Origin: Methylomicrobium agile
Lineage (GTDB): Bacteria > Pseudomonadota > Gammaproteobacteria > Methylococcales > Methylomonadaceae
NCBI RefSeq assembly: GCF_000733855.1
Contig: NZ_JPOJ01000001.1
Coordinates: 3,985,001-4,049,000, forward strand
Length of the DNA: 64,000 nt
Reading direction: 5' to 3'
Part shown: piece by piece, positions 29,015-38,015 of the stretch
Numbering within the stretch: position 1 is the stretch's first letter
How the letters are laid out: each line of letters begins with the position of its first letter
Translations under genes and position numbers: made by a program
The notes under the pieces: model-generated
The model's database searches: none
What the model saw: only the letters and a program-made list of their open reading frames with translations
Told to the model about the DNA's origin: nothing

Positions 29015-30114
29015 GTTCGCTCCTGTTGAAATTGAATCTGTTCCGCTTCAAGTGCTATCCGATACCGCGTCCTCGGCCGTTTTCCTACCGCCTGGATCAA
29101 GTAAGCCCCTGCAGCCTGTTGCAAAGCCCGGCCGAGCACCTTGTTGATCCGCGATTTGCGCTGTTCGAAAAACGCTTTGCTCATGCCGCCCCGCAAGGCG
29201 GCCTCGGTGCGGTCCGCTCCGCCCAGTTTTCCGGTGATTCGGCGGTAATGGCGTAAATATTCGGCGCCGTAGATTTCATCGGGCGCGCCATCACTGGGGC
29301 ATGGCGGCGACGCCAGGCCATCGGCCTGGCGCTGCAGCAGCCAAAGGTAGAAGGCCAGGTCGGCCGGGATCAATTTAACTGGCGTCCCTTGGGCAATGAG
29401 CAGGCGCCTGTCCGGATCGATCGTCAAATGCGCCGGCCCCAGCGCGGCCTGGGCATTGGCCACGGTCCGGCTGAAGCTGCTTTTGCCGTCGAGCAGCGTC
29501 CGGTCCAGCCCGTGCCTGAGCCGCACGAAGGCAATGTCGGCCAGGATCACGTCGGCATGCCGGGTATCCAGGGGTTTACGGCTGGGGTCGTTGCCGTAGA
29601 TCACCTGGGAATAGGGCGTCGGATAATAAAACTGCGGATGCGATTCATAGTCCGCCGAAACCAGCACATGGCTGAGGCGGTCCTGTTGCCGCCCATACAG
29701 GGACAAGGCATAGCCGGCATAAAAACCCATGGTCTTGCGGCCGCCGGCAATCGAGACATGCAAGGCGGTGTCCGGGTCGGCGGTGAAAGTTCTGATCCAT
29801 TCGGTAATGCCGTCGGCCATGGCCTGGTTGTCGGCCTGGCTGCGGATGTCGTTCAGGGCCCGGCCGCCGGCGCATTGCAGAACATGGATGGACCGTTCGG
29901 AAAAATCCGGCCGGGGCAACCGGTAATCCTGGAAAAAACGCGCCAGCCAGCCGTCGTTGATCAAGGTCAGCCGGGCGCGCTGATAGCCTTCCGCCGTGGT
30001 CAGGATATGAATGGCCGTCGGCAGCGGCTCGCCCTGCCGGTGCAAGGCATACAGCGTTTCGGTGACGACTTGCGGAGTCAGGCCGGTTACGGCGAGTAAA
30101 ATCTGGCTGTTCAT
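29008..30114 (-). CDS. NE0113-family CARF protein (TIGR02584 type)
   Basis: 368 residues. The first ~165 residues form a CARF-like domain: LLAVTGLTPQVVTETLYAL at the start is the family signature, and SIAGGRKTMGFYAGYALSLYG near 124-145 is the ligand loop. The C-terminal half (about 200-360) has no HEPN motif (R-x4-6-H) or nuclease motif that I can see. KAFFEQRKSRINKVL with a following strand suggests a winged-helix or dimerisation element. Databases sometimes label this family a Csm6-like or ring-nuclease protein; neither activity can be read from this sequence. It lies between cas6 and cmr1, unlike the two effectors at the operon's end, so it may be a sensor, regulator or ring nuclease. Confidence 0.8.
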   Translation of the reverse strand: MNSQILLAVTGLTPQVVTETLYALHRQGEPLPTAIHILTTAEGYQRARLTLINDGWLARFFQDYRLPRPDFSERSIHVLQCAGGRALNDIRSQADNQAMADGITEWIRTFTADPDTALHVSIAGGRKTMGFYAGYALSLYGRQQDRLSHVLVSADYESHPQFYYPTPYSQVIYGNDPSRKPLDTRHADVILADIAFVRLRHGLDRTLLDGKSSFSRTVANAQAALGPAHLTIDPDRRLLIAQGTPVKLIPADLAFYLWLLQRQADGLASPPCPSDGAPDEIYGAEYLRHYRRITGKLGGADRTEAALRGGMSKAFFEQRKSRINKVLGRALQQAAGAYLIQAVGKRPRTRYRIALEAEQIQFQQERTC

Positions 30115-30140
30115 CCGGCTATTGTCTCCGCTCCCCAGGT

Positions 30141-31097
30141 TTATCGGTTATCCGACAAGCTTGCCGCGCGGATCGCATAGGCGCCCATGCCCATGCTGGT
30201 GGCTTTGCCGACATGGGTCCACTGCCCTATCCAGAGATAGGGCCAGAAATCTTCCAGACCTTGGGTGTCTAAAACGACATTTCCAATTACGCCGCCCATG
30301 TTCATCTCGGCTTGCTGACGGGAGGAATAGCGCGTCCAGTCGTACCATTCGAGCCGCCGGCTGGCGAATTGCACGGTTTTGGCCTTGGCCGCGAGCCCGG
30401 CGAAGTCGGTTTCGAGCGGCGTATCGGTATGGAAATAACTGATCATCGAGATGCGCCTGAGCAGGGTGCCGAACAGCGCGCCGAAATTGAAGCCGTCGGG
30501 CGAGAGGTTTTTTCCGTCCTGTTTGATGCGCAGCGGCGAATGAAACGTCATCTGTAATTGTGCCGGCATGGGAGGGAGCGGCGGAACAGCGGCTTGCCGT
30601 TGTGGCTGGAGTTCCCCGTCTTGATAGATCGTTTGGGCGCGCCCCTGGGGGTCGACCTCGTCGACTTTCCGCAAAGCAAACACCTGACGATGGCCGCCAA
30701 TGCCTTCCTGCCCCGCCGTCTGTAAAGCATGAACGATATAGGGAAAAAAGCGTTGGCCATGCCCGAACAGAATGACGTCCAGGCTGTAATCATTCTCAGG
30801 GGATAAATTTTCCGGAAAGCGCAGGACAAAGGGATGGGGGATGGCGGTGTATTTGCGCATTTTTTCAGCACCGGCCGGCGGCGGCGTTTCAAAGATATAG
30901 CTATAGGCGCAAGCGTTCTTTAACAAGCATTGGTTGCAAGGCGTATTTCTTACCACGCAAACCGTCCTCTTTAAGGCATGCCCAAAGGCGCCGCGCCAGG
31001 CTGAACCCGGATACTCCGGCAAACGCCGGAGACCGGTTGACATGAAATAAAAGCGGTATTGCCTGACGGGAATGACGGGATGAATCGTTGTTGCCAT
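30141..31097 (-). CDS. cas6: CRISPR pre-crRNA endoribonuclease Cas6
   Basis: 318 residues of the larger Cas6 type (PF10040). The first gene of the operon; it cuts the array transcript within each repeat. The C-terminal glycine-rich RAMP loop is clear: IGQWTHVGKATSMGMGAYAI near residue 285-305. Near the N-terminus PGSAWRGAFGHALKRTVC leads into a four-cysteine cluster (C-x7-C-x2-C-x5-C, about 47-64) followed by SYIFETPPP, as in this subgroup. The repeat hairpin with 8-nt tail in the array is a suitable substrate. The start has a strong ribosome-binding site (GGAGG) and lies about 25 bases from the predicted transcript start. Confidence 0.92.
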   Translation of the reverse strand: MATTIHPVIPVRQYRFYFMSTGLRRLPEYPGSAWRGAFGHALKRTVCVVRNTPCNQCLLKNACAYSYIFETPPPAGAEKMRKYTAIPHPFVLRFPENLSPENDYSLDVILFGHGQRFFPYIVHALQTAGQEGIGGHRQVFALRKVDEVDPQGRAQTIYQDGELQPQRQAAVPPLPPMPAQLQMTFHSPLRIKQDGKNLSPDGFNFGALFGTLLRRISMISYFHTDTPLETDFAGLAAKAKTVQFASRRLEWYDWTRYSSRQQAEMNMGGVIGNVVLDTQGLEDFWPYLWIGQWTHVGKATSMGMGAYAIRAASLSDNR

Positions 31098-31127
31098 GAG
31101 AGACCTCCATGTTCGCTATCTTTTCAG

Positions 31128-31156
31128 ATTCTAACCAGTGAAGTCATTATTGACAA
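31128..31156 (-). promoter_or_regulatory. Sigma-70 promoter of the cas operon
   Basis: On the minus strand TTGTCA (31151-31156) and TAGAAT (31128-31133) are 17 bases apart, each with five of six consensus bases. Initiation would be near 31121, giving a 5' leader of about 25 bases before cas6. No other good promoter was seen in the operon, whose genes overlap or nearly touch except at 23685-23829. Confidence 0.78.
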
Positions 31157-31296
31157 GCTTGCCACAACCCGAAGCTTCGAGTCCCAAGGAGAAGCCTACG
31201 TAAAAGCGGGCGCCATTTTCCCGGATGCGCTTCACAAAAAGATGGAGCGCTCAACAAAGGCGAGATGCCGAGCGTGAAACGACGAAAAACCGCATC

Positions 31297-31664
31297 CTAG
31301 AGCATTTTCGTTTTGGGTGCACGGTCATAAGCCATGCCGCAAAGTGAGGGGAAGCGCGTCATTCCGGCAGGGATTGCCGGACGACTGCAGGGATGCAGGA
31401 GATACGAGCCCAAGGAAGGGCGAGGTAGATCGCGTCGGGAACACGCGATCGAGAGCAACGCAGGGAGCGGTTGCCGAATCCAGAAGCCAGGGATGGCAAG
31501 CTTTAATGCATCCCTGCAGTCTGGATCTCGGCACAAATCTGTCTGGAACAGATTTGCATTGACCCGAAGGGGGCCAGGCAGGAAAGCCTGGCATGAATCC
31601 CTGCCGAAATGACGGTTTGACTTAACGGCATTATCTCCCTATAGGCGATATGAAAATGCTCTAG
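31297..31664. mobile_element. 368-bp non-coding element with terminal inverted repeats (MITE-like)
   Basis: CTAGAGCATTTTC at 31297-31309 is matched by its reverse complement GAAAATGCTCTAG at 31652-31664. Between them is sequence full of short direct and inverted motifs (GCAGGGAT, CATTCCGGCAGGGATTGCC/ATCCCTGCCGAAATG, GTCTGGAACAGA) with no credible protein. The outer CTAG could be a 4-bp target duplication. The right end supplies the TAG stop codon of the phosphopantetheinyl transferase gene. I know of no transposase partner in the window. Confidence 0.65.
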
Positions 31665-32353
31665 CGTTTCCCGCAAGCGATCGTCAATGCTCCGCTCATT
31701 TCGGAATCCGGTTCCAGATCAAGCAAATGCCAATCGGAGGCAAGCCCGCAAGGCTCGGGCAATGCCAAAAATCCGGCAGCGCCGACCGTCGTCGTGATAA
31801 CTCCGGCCACGCCCATGCCGATGCCCGCTCCGACCGCCTTAACCAGACTTTCCTTGCGCGTCCAGAACCGGTAGAACGCTTCCCGGCGCCTATCGGGCGG
31901 CAACCGCTGCCAATGCGCCAATTCCTCGGGCGCGAGAATTTCACCGGCTAGGCTTTCCGGATCGTGGCGCGGGTCCCAAACCTCGACATCCACGCCCAGC
32001 TCGCGGCGGCCGACCGCCAGTACCATGCGTTCGCCGGAATGCGACAAGTTGAAGCGCAACGTTTGCGGTTCGCCGTTGTTATCCAGTAAATACGGTTTAC
32101 CCAGCGCCTGCCGGCCGAAGCGGATCACTTCCGGGGAATTTTCCAGATAACGGCTCAACAGCAAACGTACCTTGCCGTGGCAAACGACATAGCGGCGCCG
32201 GTGCAGCTCGCGAACGAAGCGTTGCGCGGTTTGCCGTTCCTGTTCCGACAGCCAGCGCCCATATTGCCGGTATTCGGCCTCGCCGGCCTGCAAAGTTTCG
32301 TACCAAACGTCGACGTCCTCGAATGTCGAAAAAGGTTTGCGTTCAACCGGCAT
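31661..32353 (-). CDS. Sfp-type 4'-phosphopantetheinyl transferase
   Basis: 230 residues. It would transfer phosphopantetheine from CoA to the Ser of each NRPS thiolation domain, an absolute requirement for the peptide line upstream. Motifs: NLSHSGERMVLAVG (102-115), GVDVEVWDP with metal ligands Asp122 and Glu124, and FYRFWTRKESLVKAVG (160-175) with Trp164, Lys167, Glu168 and Lys172. The ATG at 32353 overlaps the RND gene by 11 bases; an upstream start at 32389 is less likely. The stop codon TAG is formed by the inverted repeat of the adjoining element, so the original C-terminus may have been slightly longer or different. Confidence 0.93.
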   Translation of the reverse strand: MPVERKPFSTFEDVDVWYETLQAGEAEYRQYGRWLSEQERQTAQRFVRELHRRRYVVCHGKVRLLLSRYLENSPEVIRFGRQALGKPYLLDNNGEPQTLRFNLSHSGERMVLAVGRRELGVDVEVWDPRHDPESLAGEILAPEELAHWQRLPPDRRREAFYRFWTRKESLVKAVGAGIGMGVAGVITTTVGAAGFLALPEPCGLASDWHLLDLEPDSEMSGALTIACGKR

Positions 32354-35300
32354 CGCCGCTCCGCCGTTGAAAATCCTGCAACACCGCATAGCAAACCGGG
32401 GTCAGCAGCAGGCTGGCGAACATGCCGAACAGCAGGCCGGCCGCCAGCGACAAGGTCATCGGCACCAGGAATTGCGCCTGCTCGCTGGTTTCCAGCAGTG
32501 TCGGCAGGAAACCGGCGAAGTTGGTGACGAAGGCCAGAAAGATCGGCCGGAAGCGGGCCGAACAGGCTTCGGCGACCAGCGTCAAACGGTCGGATACCCG
32601 CGCTTCATGTTCGTGAATGTAGTCGAGCAACACCATGCTGTCGTTGACCACCACTCCGCTGGCCGCGATCATGCCGACCAGGGATTCCATCGACAACGGC
32701 ATGCCCAGCGCGGCATGGGCCAGCACCGCGCCGCACCAGGCCATCGGCGCCGCCAGCAAAAACACCAAAGGCAGCGCATAAGAGCGAAACGCCACCGCGA
32801 TGATCGCGTAAATCACGCACAACGCAATCGCGGTATTGTTCGCCAGGGCCTGCAGGGTTTGCCGCTGTTCCTGGCGTTCGCGGCCCGGATCGGCGCTGAG
32901 GCCGGCAAAACGAGTTTGCAAGGCCGGCAGCACCTGCCGCTCCAGATCGGTATATATCGCATTCAAATCGGCTTGCGCCGGATCGATCCGTGCCGCCACT
33001 TCCAGGACCCGCCGACGGTCGCGGCGGATCATTTGCGACACGCCCGGCTCGAATTCGACCTGGGCCACCTGCGCCAACACGGTCTTTTTATCGTCCGGCA
33101 ACGCCACAGGCAAGGTATAGAGATCATCCAGCGAACGGCGCTGCCCGAGCGGCAACCGCACCATGACCTTGACCTCGTTGCGGCCGCGCTGAAAACGCTG
33201 CGCCTCGACGCCGTAATAAGCGTGGCGCACCTGTTCGGCCAGATCGGCCGCTTTCAGCCCCATCGCTTCGCCGGCCGCGGTCAATTGCAGGCGCAGCTGC
33301 GGCTTGCCGGCGATGTTGGAATCCAGCACATCGTAAACGCCGGGATAGGCCGCCAAACGCTTTTTCAGGTCCGTGCCGGCGTCGCGCAGCGCTTGCGGAT
33401 CGTCGGCGGACAGATTCAGCACGATGTCGTACGGCACGTCGCCTTCGCGGACGATGAAGTCCAGCCGCGCAAAACCCAGCTCGCCGATGCGCCGCCGCCA
33501 TTCGCGCACGAAGTCGTCCACCTTGATGCGCTGCCGTGCCGCGTCGGAGAGTTCCAGCCATAAACCGGCTTCCTGCTCCCAGATCAGCGTCTCCTGGCCG
33601 ACCAATAAACTGAAACCCGGTTCGGCCTTTTCCAGTTCGTCGCGGTAATCCAGCAAGGCCTTTTCCACACGTTCGGCCAGACGCCGGGTTTGCTCCGGCG
33701 CGGTACCGGGCGGCACGGTTAAACGGGCCCAGAACGCGTCCTTGCTGATGTCGGGATTCATCGCCCGGCGCACATGCCCGCCGGCATACAGCCCGCCGGT
33801 CAGCAACAGCAAGGCGGCGAACAGCGACAACACCAGATAGCGCCAGGCCAAGGCCTTTTCCAGCAGTGGCCGGTAACGCCTGGCGACCCAGCCTTCCAGC
33901 AGGCGATTCAAGCGTTCGCGCCAGCGCGCCAATGCCCCGTTATCCGCGTTATTCTCCGCCGGCGCCGCCAGATGCGCCGGCAAAATCAGCAAAGCTTCCG
34001 CCAACGAAAAGACCAGGGTCAAAATCATCACCCAGACGATGGGCCGCATCATCGCCCCGCTCCACCCCGGCAGAAACAGCCCCGGCAAGAATGCCGCCAC
34101 GGCAATCGCAATCGACAGCAACACCGGCAGCGCGACCTTGCGGACGCCGGCCGCGGCGGCGCGCAATGGATCGGCGCCCGGCTTTTGCTGTTCGCTGTGC
34201 ACGCTTTCGCCGATGATGATGGCGTCGTCCACCAGAATGCCCATCGCCAGCAAAAAGCCGAACAGCGACAGCATGTTCAGCGACAGCCCCAACAGCGGCA
34301 TCCACCACAGGGCGCCCAGCACCGAAGTCAAAATGCCCATGCCGGCCCACCAGGCCACCCGGGCGCGCAAAAACAGCGTCAGCACCAGCCAGACCAGAAT
34401 GAAGCCGCTCAAGCCGTCTTCCAGCAAGGTGTCGATACGCTGGTCGAAGGCGATCGAATCGTCCCACCAGGTTTTCAAGTGCAAACCGGGCGGCAAAGTC
34501 GTTTGCGCGCGCGCCACGTAATCGCGCACGGCCTGGGCCACGGCGATGCCTCCCGCTTCGGCGTGAATTTCCCAGCCCTGCGCCGGCAGGCCGTCGTGGC
34601 GCCATTGCAATACCTTTTCACCCAGGCCGTCGCCGACCGTCGCCACATCGCCGATCTTTATCGTGCCGCCGTCGGCCAGGCCGAGCAGCGGCAATGCGGC
34701 CACCGCGTCGCCGCTGACGGCACCGGCCTGTACGTGCAACAACAAATCGCCGGTCGGCGTCTTGACCGGACCGCCGGCCAATGCCGGCGAGGCGCGCCGG
34801 ATCGCTGCCGCCACTTGCTCCAGCGTCAGGCCGTATTGCTGCAGGCGCTCGGCGCGCACCTCCACGCCGATCTCGTATTGCATGCGGCCGTAATCGACCG
34901 CCTGGGTCACGCCGGGCAAGGCCGACAATTCGGCGCGTATCCGCTCGCCCAGATCTTTCAGGCGCAACGGCTCGGCGTCGCCGTACAAGGCCACCCAGAT
35001 CACGCCGTCGTCGCCGTCGCGCTGCGCTTCGCGCACGTCGATCTTTTCCACCGCCGCCGGCAGCCGGGTCAAGGCGTCGATACGGCCGCGCGCCGCGCTC
35101 ATCACCGCATCGCGTTCGTGGCCGGGCAACACGCCGACCTTGATCTGGCATTCGCCCTCGAATACGCTAGTATCCAGATGCCCGATGCCCGGAAGATCGT
35201 AAATCGCCTCTTCCAGCGGAATACAAAGCCCGGTTTCGACATCGGCCGGCCCGGCGCCGGGATACACCGCAACGATCTCGAACTGGCCGGGGCTGAAACG

Positions 35301-35438
35301 CGGATAAACGTCGCGCTCCAACGTCAGCAAGCCGCCCACGCCGCCGAGCCAGATCAACAGCATCAACAAATTGGCCGCGACCGGATTGGCGGCGAACCAA
35401 GCCAACGGCGAGCGCGGGCGAAAGGCCGACAATTTCAT
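32343..35438 (-). CDS. RND efflux permease
   Basis: 1031 residues, the full length of AcrB-like inner-membrane pumps. The first transmembrane helix (AANLLMLLIWLGGVGGLLTLE) is followed by the porter region, and helix 4 carries the proton-relay pair in LAMGILVDDAIIIGESVHSE. A second set of helices closes the protein (LVPMTLSLAAGLLFGMFASLLLTPVCYAVL). The frame extends to 35645, but MKLSAFRPRSPLAWF at 35438 is the natural N-terminus, 10 bases after the adaptor gene. With its adaptor and outer-membrane partner directly after the NRPS genes, I infer export of the peptide product. Confidence 0.93.
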   Translation of the reverse strand: MKLSAFRPRSPLAWFAANPVAANLLMLLIWLGGVGGLLTLERDVYPRFSPGQFEIVAVYPGAGPADVETGLCIPLEEAIYDLPGIGHLDTSVFEGECQIKVGVLPGHERDAVMSAARGRIDALTRLPAAVEKIDVREAQRDGDDGVIWVALYGDAEPLRLKDLGERIRAELSALPGVTQAVDYGRMQYEIGVEVRAERLQQYGLTLEQVAAAIRRASPALAGGPVKTPTGDLLLHVQAGAVSGDAVAALPLLGLADGGTIKIGDVATVGDGLGEKVLQWRHDGLPAQGWEIHAEAGGIAVAQAVRDYVARAQTTLPPGLHLKTWWDDSIAFDQRIDTLLEDGLSGFILVWLVLTLFLRARVAWWAGMGILTSVLGALWWMPLLGLSLNMLSLFGFLLAMGILVDDAIIIGESVHSEQQKPGADPLRAAAAGVRKVALPVLLSIAIAVAAFLPGLFLPGWSGAMMRPIVWVMILTLVFSLAEALLILPAHLAAPAENNADNGALARWRERLNRLLEGWVARRYRPLLEKALAWRYLVLSLFAALLLLTGGLYAGGHVRRAMNPDISKDAFWARLTVPPGTAPEQTRRLAERVEKALLDYRDELEKAEPGFSLLVGQETLIWEQEAGLWLELSDAARQRIKVDDFVREWRRRIGELGFARLDFIVREGDVPYDIVLNLSADDPQALRDAGTDLKKRLAAYPGVYDVLDSNIAGKPQLRLQLTAAGEAMGLKAADLAEQVRHAYYGVEAQRFQRGRNEVKVMVRLPLGQRRSLDDLYTLPVALPDDKKTVLAQVAQVEFEPGVSQMIRRDRRRVLEVAARIDPAQADLNAIYTDLERQVLPALQTRFAGLSADPGRERQEQRQTLQALANNTAIALCVIYAIIAVAFRSYALPLVFLLAAPMAWCGAVLAHAALGMPLSMESLVGMIAASGVVVNDSMVLLDYIHEHEARVSDRLTLVAEACSARFRPIFLAFVTNFAGFLPTLLETSEQAQFLVPMTLSLAAGLLFGMFASLLLTPVCYAVLQDFQRRSGDAG

Positions 35439-35448
35439 GGCCCCTCCG

Positions 35449-36588
35449 TTACAGGAAGCCGCCGGCCGCTTCGGCGACGACCTTTTGGTCGGCCACCGGC
35501 GTTTCGAGGCCGGACACGACGACCCGCTCGCCGGCCTGCAAGCCGCCGCCGATCCAAACCCGGTCGGCGTCGCTGCGCAGCACTTGCAAACGGCGGATTT
35601 GCAGTTTGTTGTCGGAATCGACCAGCACCGCTTCCTGCGCGGCATTTAGCGCGCCGCGCGGCAATTCGAACACGCCGTCCAGTTCCCTGCTTTCGATTTC
35701 CGCCGTCAAAAAGGTGCCGGGCAATAAGGCCGGCGCGCGTTCCGGACCGTTCAGGCGAGCCACCCAGTATTCCAGGCCGGTCGTCGGGTCGACGAAACCT
35801 TCGCGGCGCACGATCGTCGCTTCGCGCCGCACCGTCTCCGGACCGCGCTCGGCCGTCAACACTACTTTGAGGCCCGCCTTGCCCGGTTTGGGTTCCGCCA
35901 AATAGCCGATTTGCGCCTGGCTCAACGGCAGGCGCACCTCGGAAGCATCGTCGGCGTAGATCCGTCCCAACGCCTTGCCGGCCTCGGCCATTTGCCCGAC
36001 GCCGGTCAGTTTTTCCTTGACCCGGCCACTGAACGGCGCGCGGATCTCGCAGCGGCTCAGGCGCATCCTGGCATCGGCCAGTTCGGCTTCCGCCTGGCTC
36101 AATCGGGCTCTGGCCTCCTGCACTTGCGGCTCGTGCAGCGACAAGGGCGTCGGCGCGCCTTGCCCAAGCACTTTCCATTCGCGCTGGGCCTGTTGCGCCG
36201 CCGCCTGTTCTTCGGCCAGTTTACGCCGGGCTTCGGCCAGTTGCGTTTCGGCGCGAACCACGCCCAATCGGTATTCGTGCGCCGCCACTTTGACCAATAC
36301 TTCTCCGGCCTTGAAGCGGCCGCCGACCACGAAGCCGTCGTGCAGGGCCTCCACCCTGCCCTGTACTTCGGCGGTCAAGTCGATTTCCCGCACCGGCTGC
36401 AACACGCCCTGGCTGCGCACCGGCAACCGCAGGTGCCTCGGTTGCACGCTCAATACTTTGACGGTAGGCACGGGCTCTTCCCGCGCGGCGGATTCGGGCG
36501 CCGCCCCTTCGGCCAACAACCAAGCGGCCACACCGGCCGACAGCAAGACCATAATCGGCAGGACGATGCGCAAACGTGCCGCCGTCAT
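35449..36588 (-). CDS. RND periplasmic adaptor (membrane-fusion protein)
   Basis: 379 residues. An N-terminal membrane anchor (LRIVLPIMVLLSAGVAAWLL) precedes the lipoyl half-motif VRSQGVLQPVREIDLTAEVQGRVEAL. A long alpha-hairpin (about 115-165, AETQLAEARRKLAEEQAAAQQAQ and partner) and a second lipoyl half with CEIRAPFSGRVKEKL follow. This order is that of HlyD/AcrA-type adaptors linking the RND pump to the outer-membrane channel. Its start overlaps the stop of the channel gene by 4 bases. Confidence 0.92.
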   Translation of the reverse strand: MTAARLRIVLPIMVLLSAGVAAWLLAEGAAPESAAREEPVPTVKVLSVQPRHLRLPVRSQGVLQPVREIDLTAEVQGRVEALHDGFVVGGRFKAGEVLVKVAAHEYRLGVVRAETQLAEARRKLAEEQAAAQQAQREWKVLGQGAPTPLSLHEPQVQEARARLSQAEAELADARMRLSRCEIRAPFSGRVKEKLTGVGQMAEAGKALGRIYADDASEVRLPLSQAQIGYLAEPKPGKAGLKVVLTAERGPETVRREATIVRREGFVDPTTGLEYWVARLNGPERAPALLPGTFLTAEIESRELDGVFELPRGALNAAQEAVLVDSDNKLQIRRLQVLRSDADRVWIGGGLQAGERVVVSGLETPVADQKVVAEAAGGFL

Positions 36589-38015
36589 ACGCCGCCGCCC
36601 AACGCCAAATACAAATCCAGCCGGTTGTTCAACGATTTAAGCCGCGCATCCAGCAGCGCGGTTTGCGCGGTCAGCGTACTGCGGTAGCTATCCAGTAAAG
36701 TCAAAATATCCACGGTGCCGTTTCGGTAGGAATAAATCGCCAGCGCGCGGCTGGTTTCGGTTTGTTTGACGGCGGCGTTCAGCGCCTGTTCGCGGCCGCG
36801 CAGCCAAGCTTCGGCGGCCAGGCTTTGCTCGACCTCGCGCAAGGCCTGCAGCACGGTTTCCCGGTAACGGTGCAGGACTTCGCCGCTTTGCGCCGCCCGC
36901 AGGTCGATATCGGCCTGCAACCTGTCGCCGGCGTACAGCGGCTGGGTCAGACCCAAGGCCAGATTCCAGGCCGCCGAACGCGGGTCGCTCAAGTCGGCCA
37001 GCGTGTTGCCCAGACTGCCGCCTGATGCCGCCAGGGTCACGCGCGGCAACAAGGCTTTGCGGGCGCTGCTCAATCGGTGGTCTTGCGCGCGCAAACGGGC
37101 GAAGGCCGCAACGATGTCCGGGCGACGGGTCAACAGTTCGGCCGGCAGGCCGGACGGCATCGCCGCCGGCAATTCGGGCAACTGGCGGCAACGCTCGACG
37201 GCGCCGCCCGGGTATTGCCCCAGCAGCACCTCCAGCCGGCGCTGCGCCAGCTGCACCTGATTGGCGGCCTCGTTCAGTTCGGCGCGAGCATCGCTGAGGT
37301 CGGTCAGCGCGAGGCTCAAGTCCAAACCCTGCGCGAGCCCCAGGTTGAAGCGGCCCTGCAGCAATTCGACCAGCGCGCCGCGATCGTCGATGGAAGCCTG
37401 CACCACGGCCACCCGCTGGCGGGCTTCGGCCAGTTCGAAGCAATTCTGCGCGGTGCGCGCCGCCAGCGACAACGCCGCACCCCGCAAATCGGCCTCGGCG
37501 GCGTCGGCGTCCAGTTCGGCGGCGTAGCGGGCATCGGCGATGCGGCCCCAAACGTCCCATTCCCAACTGAAATTGAACGGCACGCTCCAGACGTTGCCGT
37601 CGGGCGCATAGGCCCGCGCGTCGCGGCCGGCGTCGGCATGCTGGAATCCGGGGGCCAGATCCACTTGCGGCTTGGCGGCGGCGCCTTCGATGCGCGCCAG
37701 CGCGCGGGCTTGTTCGATGCGCGTCGCGGTCGCCTTCAAATCGTTATTGCCGTCCAGCGCCGCCGCGATCAGGGCCTTCAGATCGTCGTTTTTAAAACTC
37801 GCCAGCCAGGCCGAGACCTCGGACTCGCGCGCCTCGGCAGCGCGCGCCGTCCAGGCCGGCGGCAGGCCGACCGCCTCCTTGACCGGCTCCCGGTCCGGCA
37901 CTTCGACGCAGGCGGACAGCAGCATCGCCAGGCAAATCCGGACTTTATACCAATGACGCGGACAATCGGTGATGAAGGATTTCGTGCGATTCTTAATAGG
38001 CTCAGCGCCGCTCAT
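36585..38015 (-). CDS. Outer-membrane efflux lipoprotein (NodT/OprM family)
   Basis: 476 residues. A lipobox LLSAC with Cys36 predicts lipid attachment after signal cleavage. The two repeated halves of a TolC-like channel can be seen: SLAARTAQNCFELAEARQRVAV in the first, LRAAQSGEVLHRYRETVLQALREVEQSLAAE in the second, with PDIVAAFARLRAQDHRLSSARKALLPRVTL at the join, a family hallmark. The start overlaps the NRPS stop by 14 bases, tying the export genes to the biosynthetic operon. Confidence 0.92.
   Translation of the reverse strand: MSGAEPIKNRTKSFITDCPRHWYKVRICLAMLLSACVEVPDREPVKEAVGLPPAWTARAAEARESEVSAWLASFKNDDLKALIAAALDGNNDLKATATRIEQARALARIEGAAAKPQVDLAPGFQHADAGRDARAYAPDGNVWSVPFNFSWEWDVWGRIADARYAAELDADAAEADLRGAALSLAARTAQNCFELAEARQRVAVVQASIDDRGALVELLQGRFNLGLAQGLDLSLALTDLSDARAELNEAANQVQLAQRRLEVLLGQYPGGAVERCRQLPELPAAMPSGLPAELLTRRPDIVAAFARLRAQDHRLSSARKALLPRVTLAASGGSLGNTLADLSDPRSAAWNLALGLTQPLYAGDRLQADIDLRAAQSGEVLHRYRETVLQALREVEQSLAAEAWLRGREQALNAAVKQTETSRALAIYSYRNGTVDILTLLDSYRSTLTAQTALLDARLKSLNNRLDLYLALGGGV

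Noticed and set aside
31317-31612. Overlapping frames of 79-92 codons on both strands
   Set aside because: They lie wholly inside the inverted-repeat element, on both strands at once, and read as repeat sequence.
33774-35870. 698-codon open frame on the + strand opposite the RND pump
   Set aside because: Composition is Gln/Arg/His/Gly-rich low-complexity typical of antisense frames; the minus strand encodes an intact pump and adaptor.
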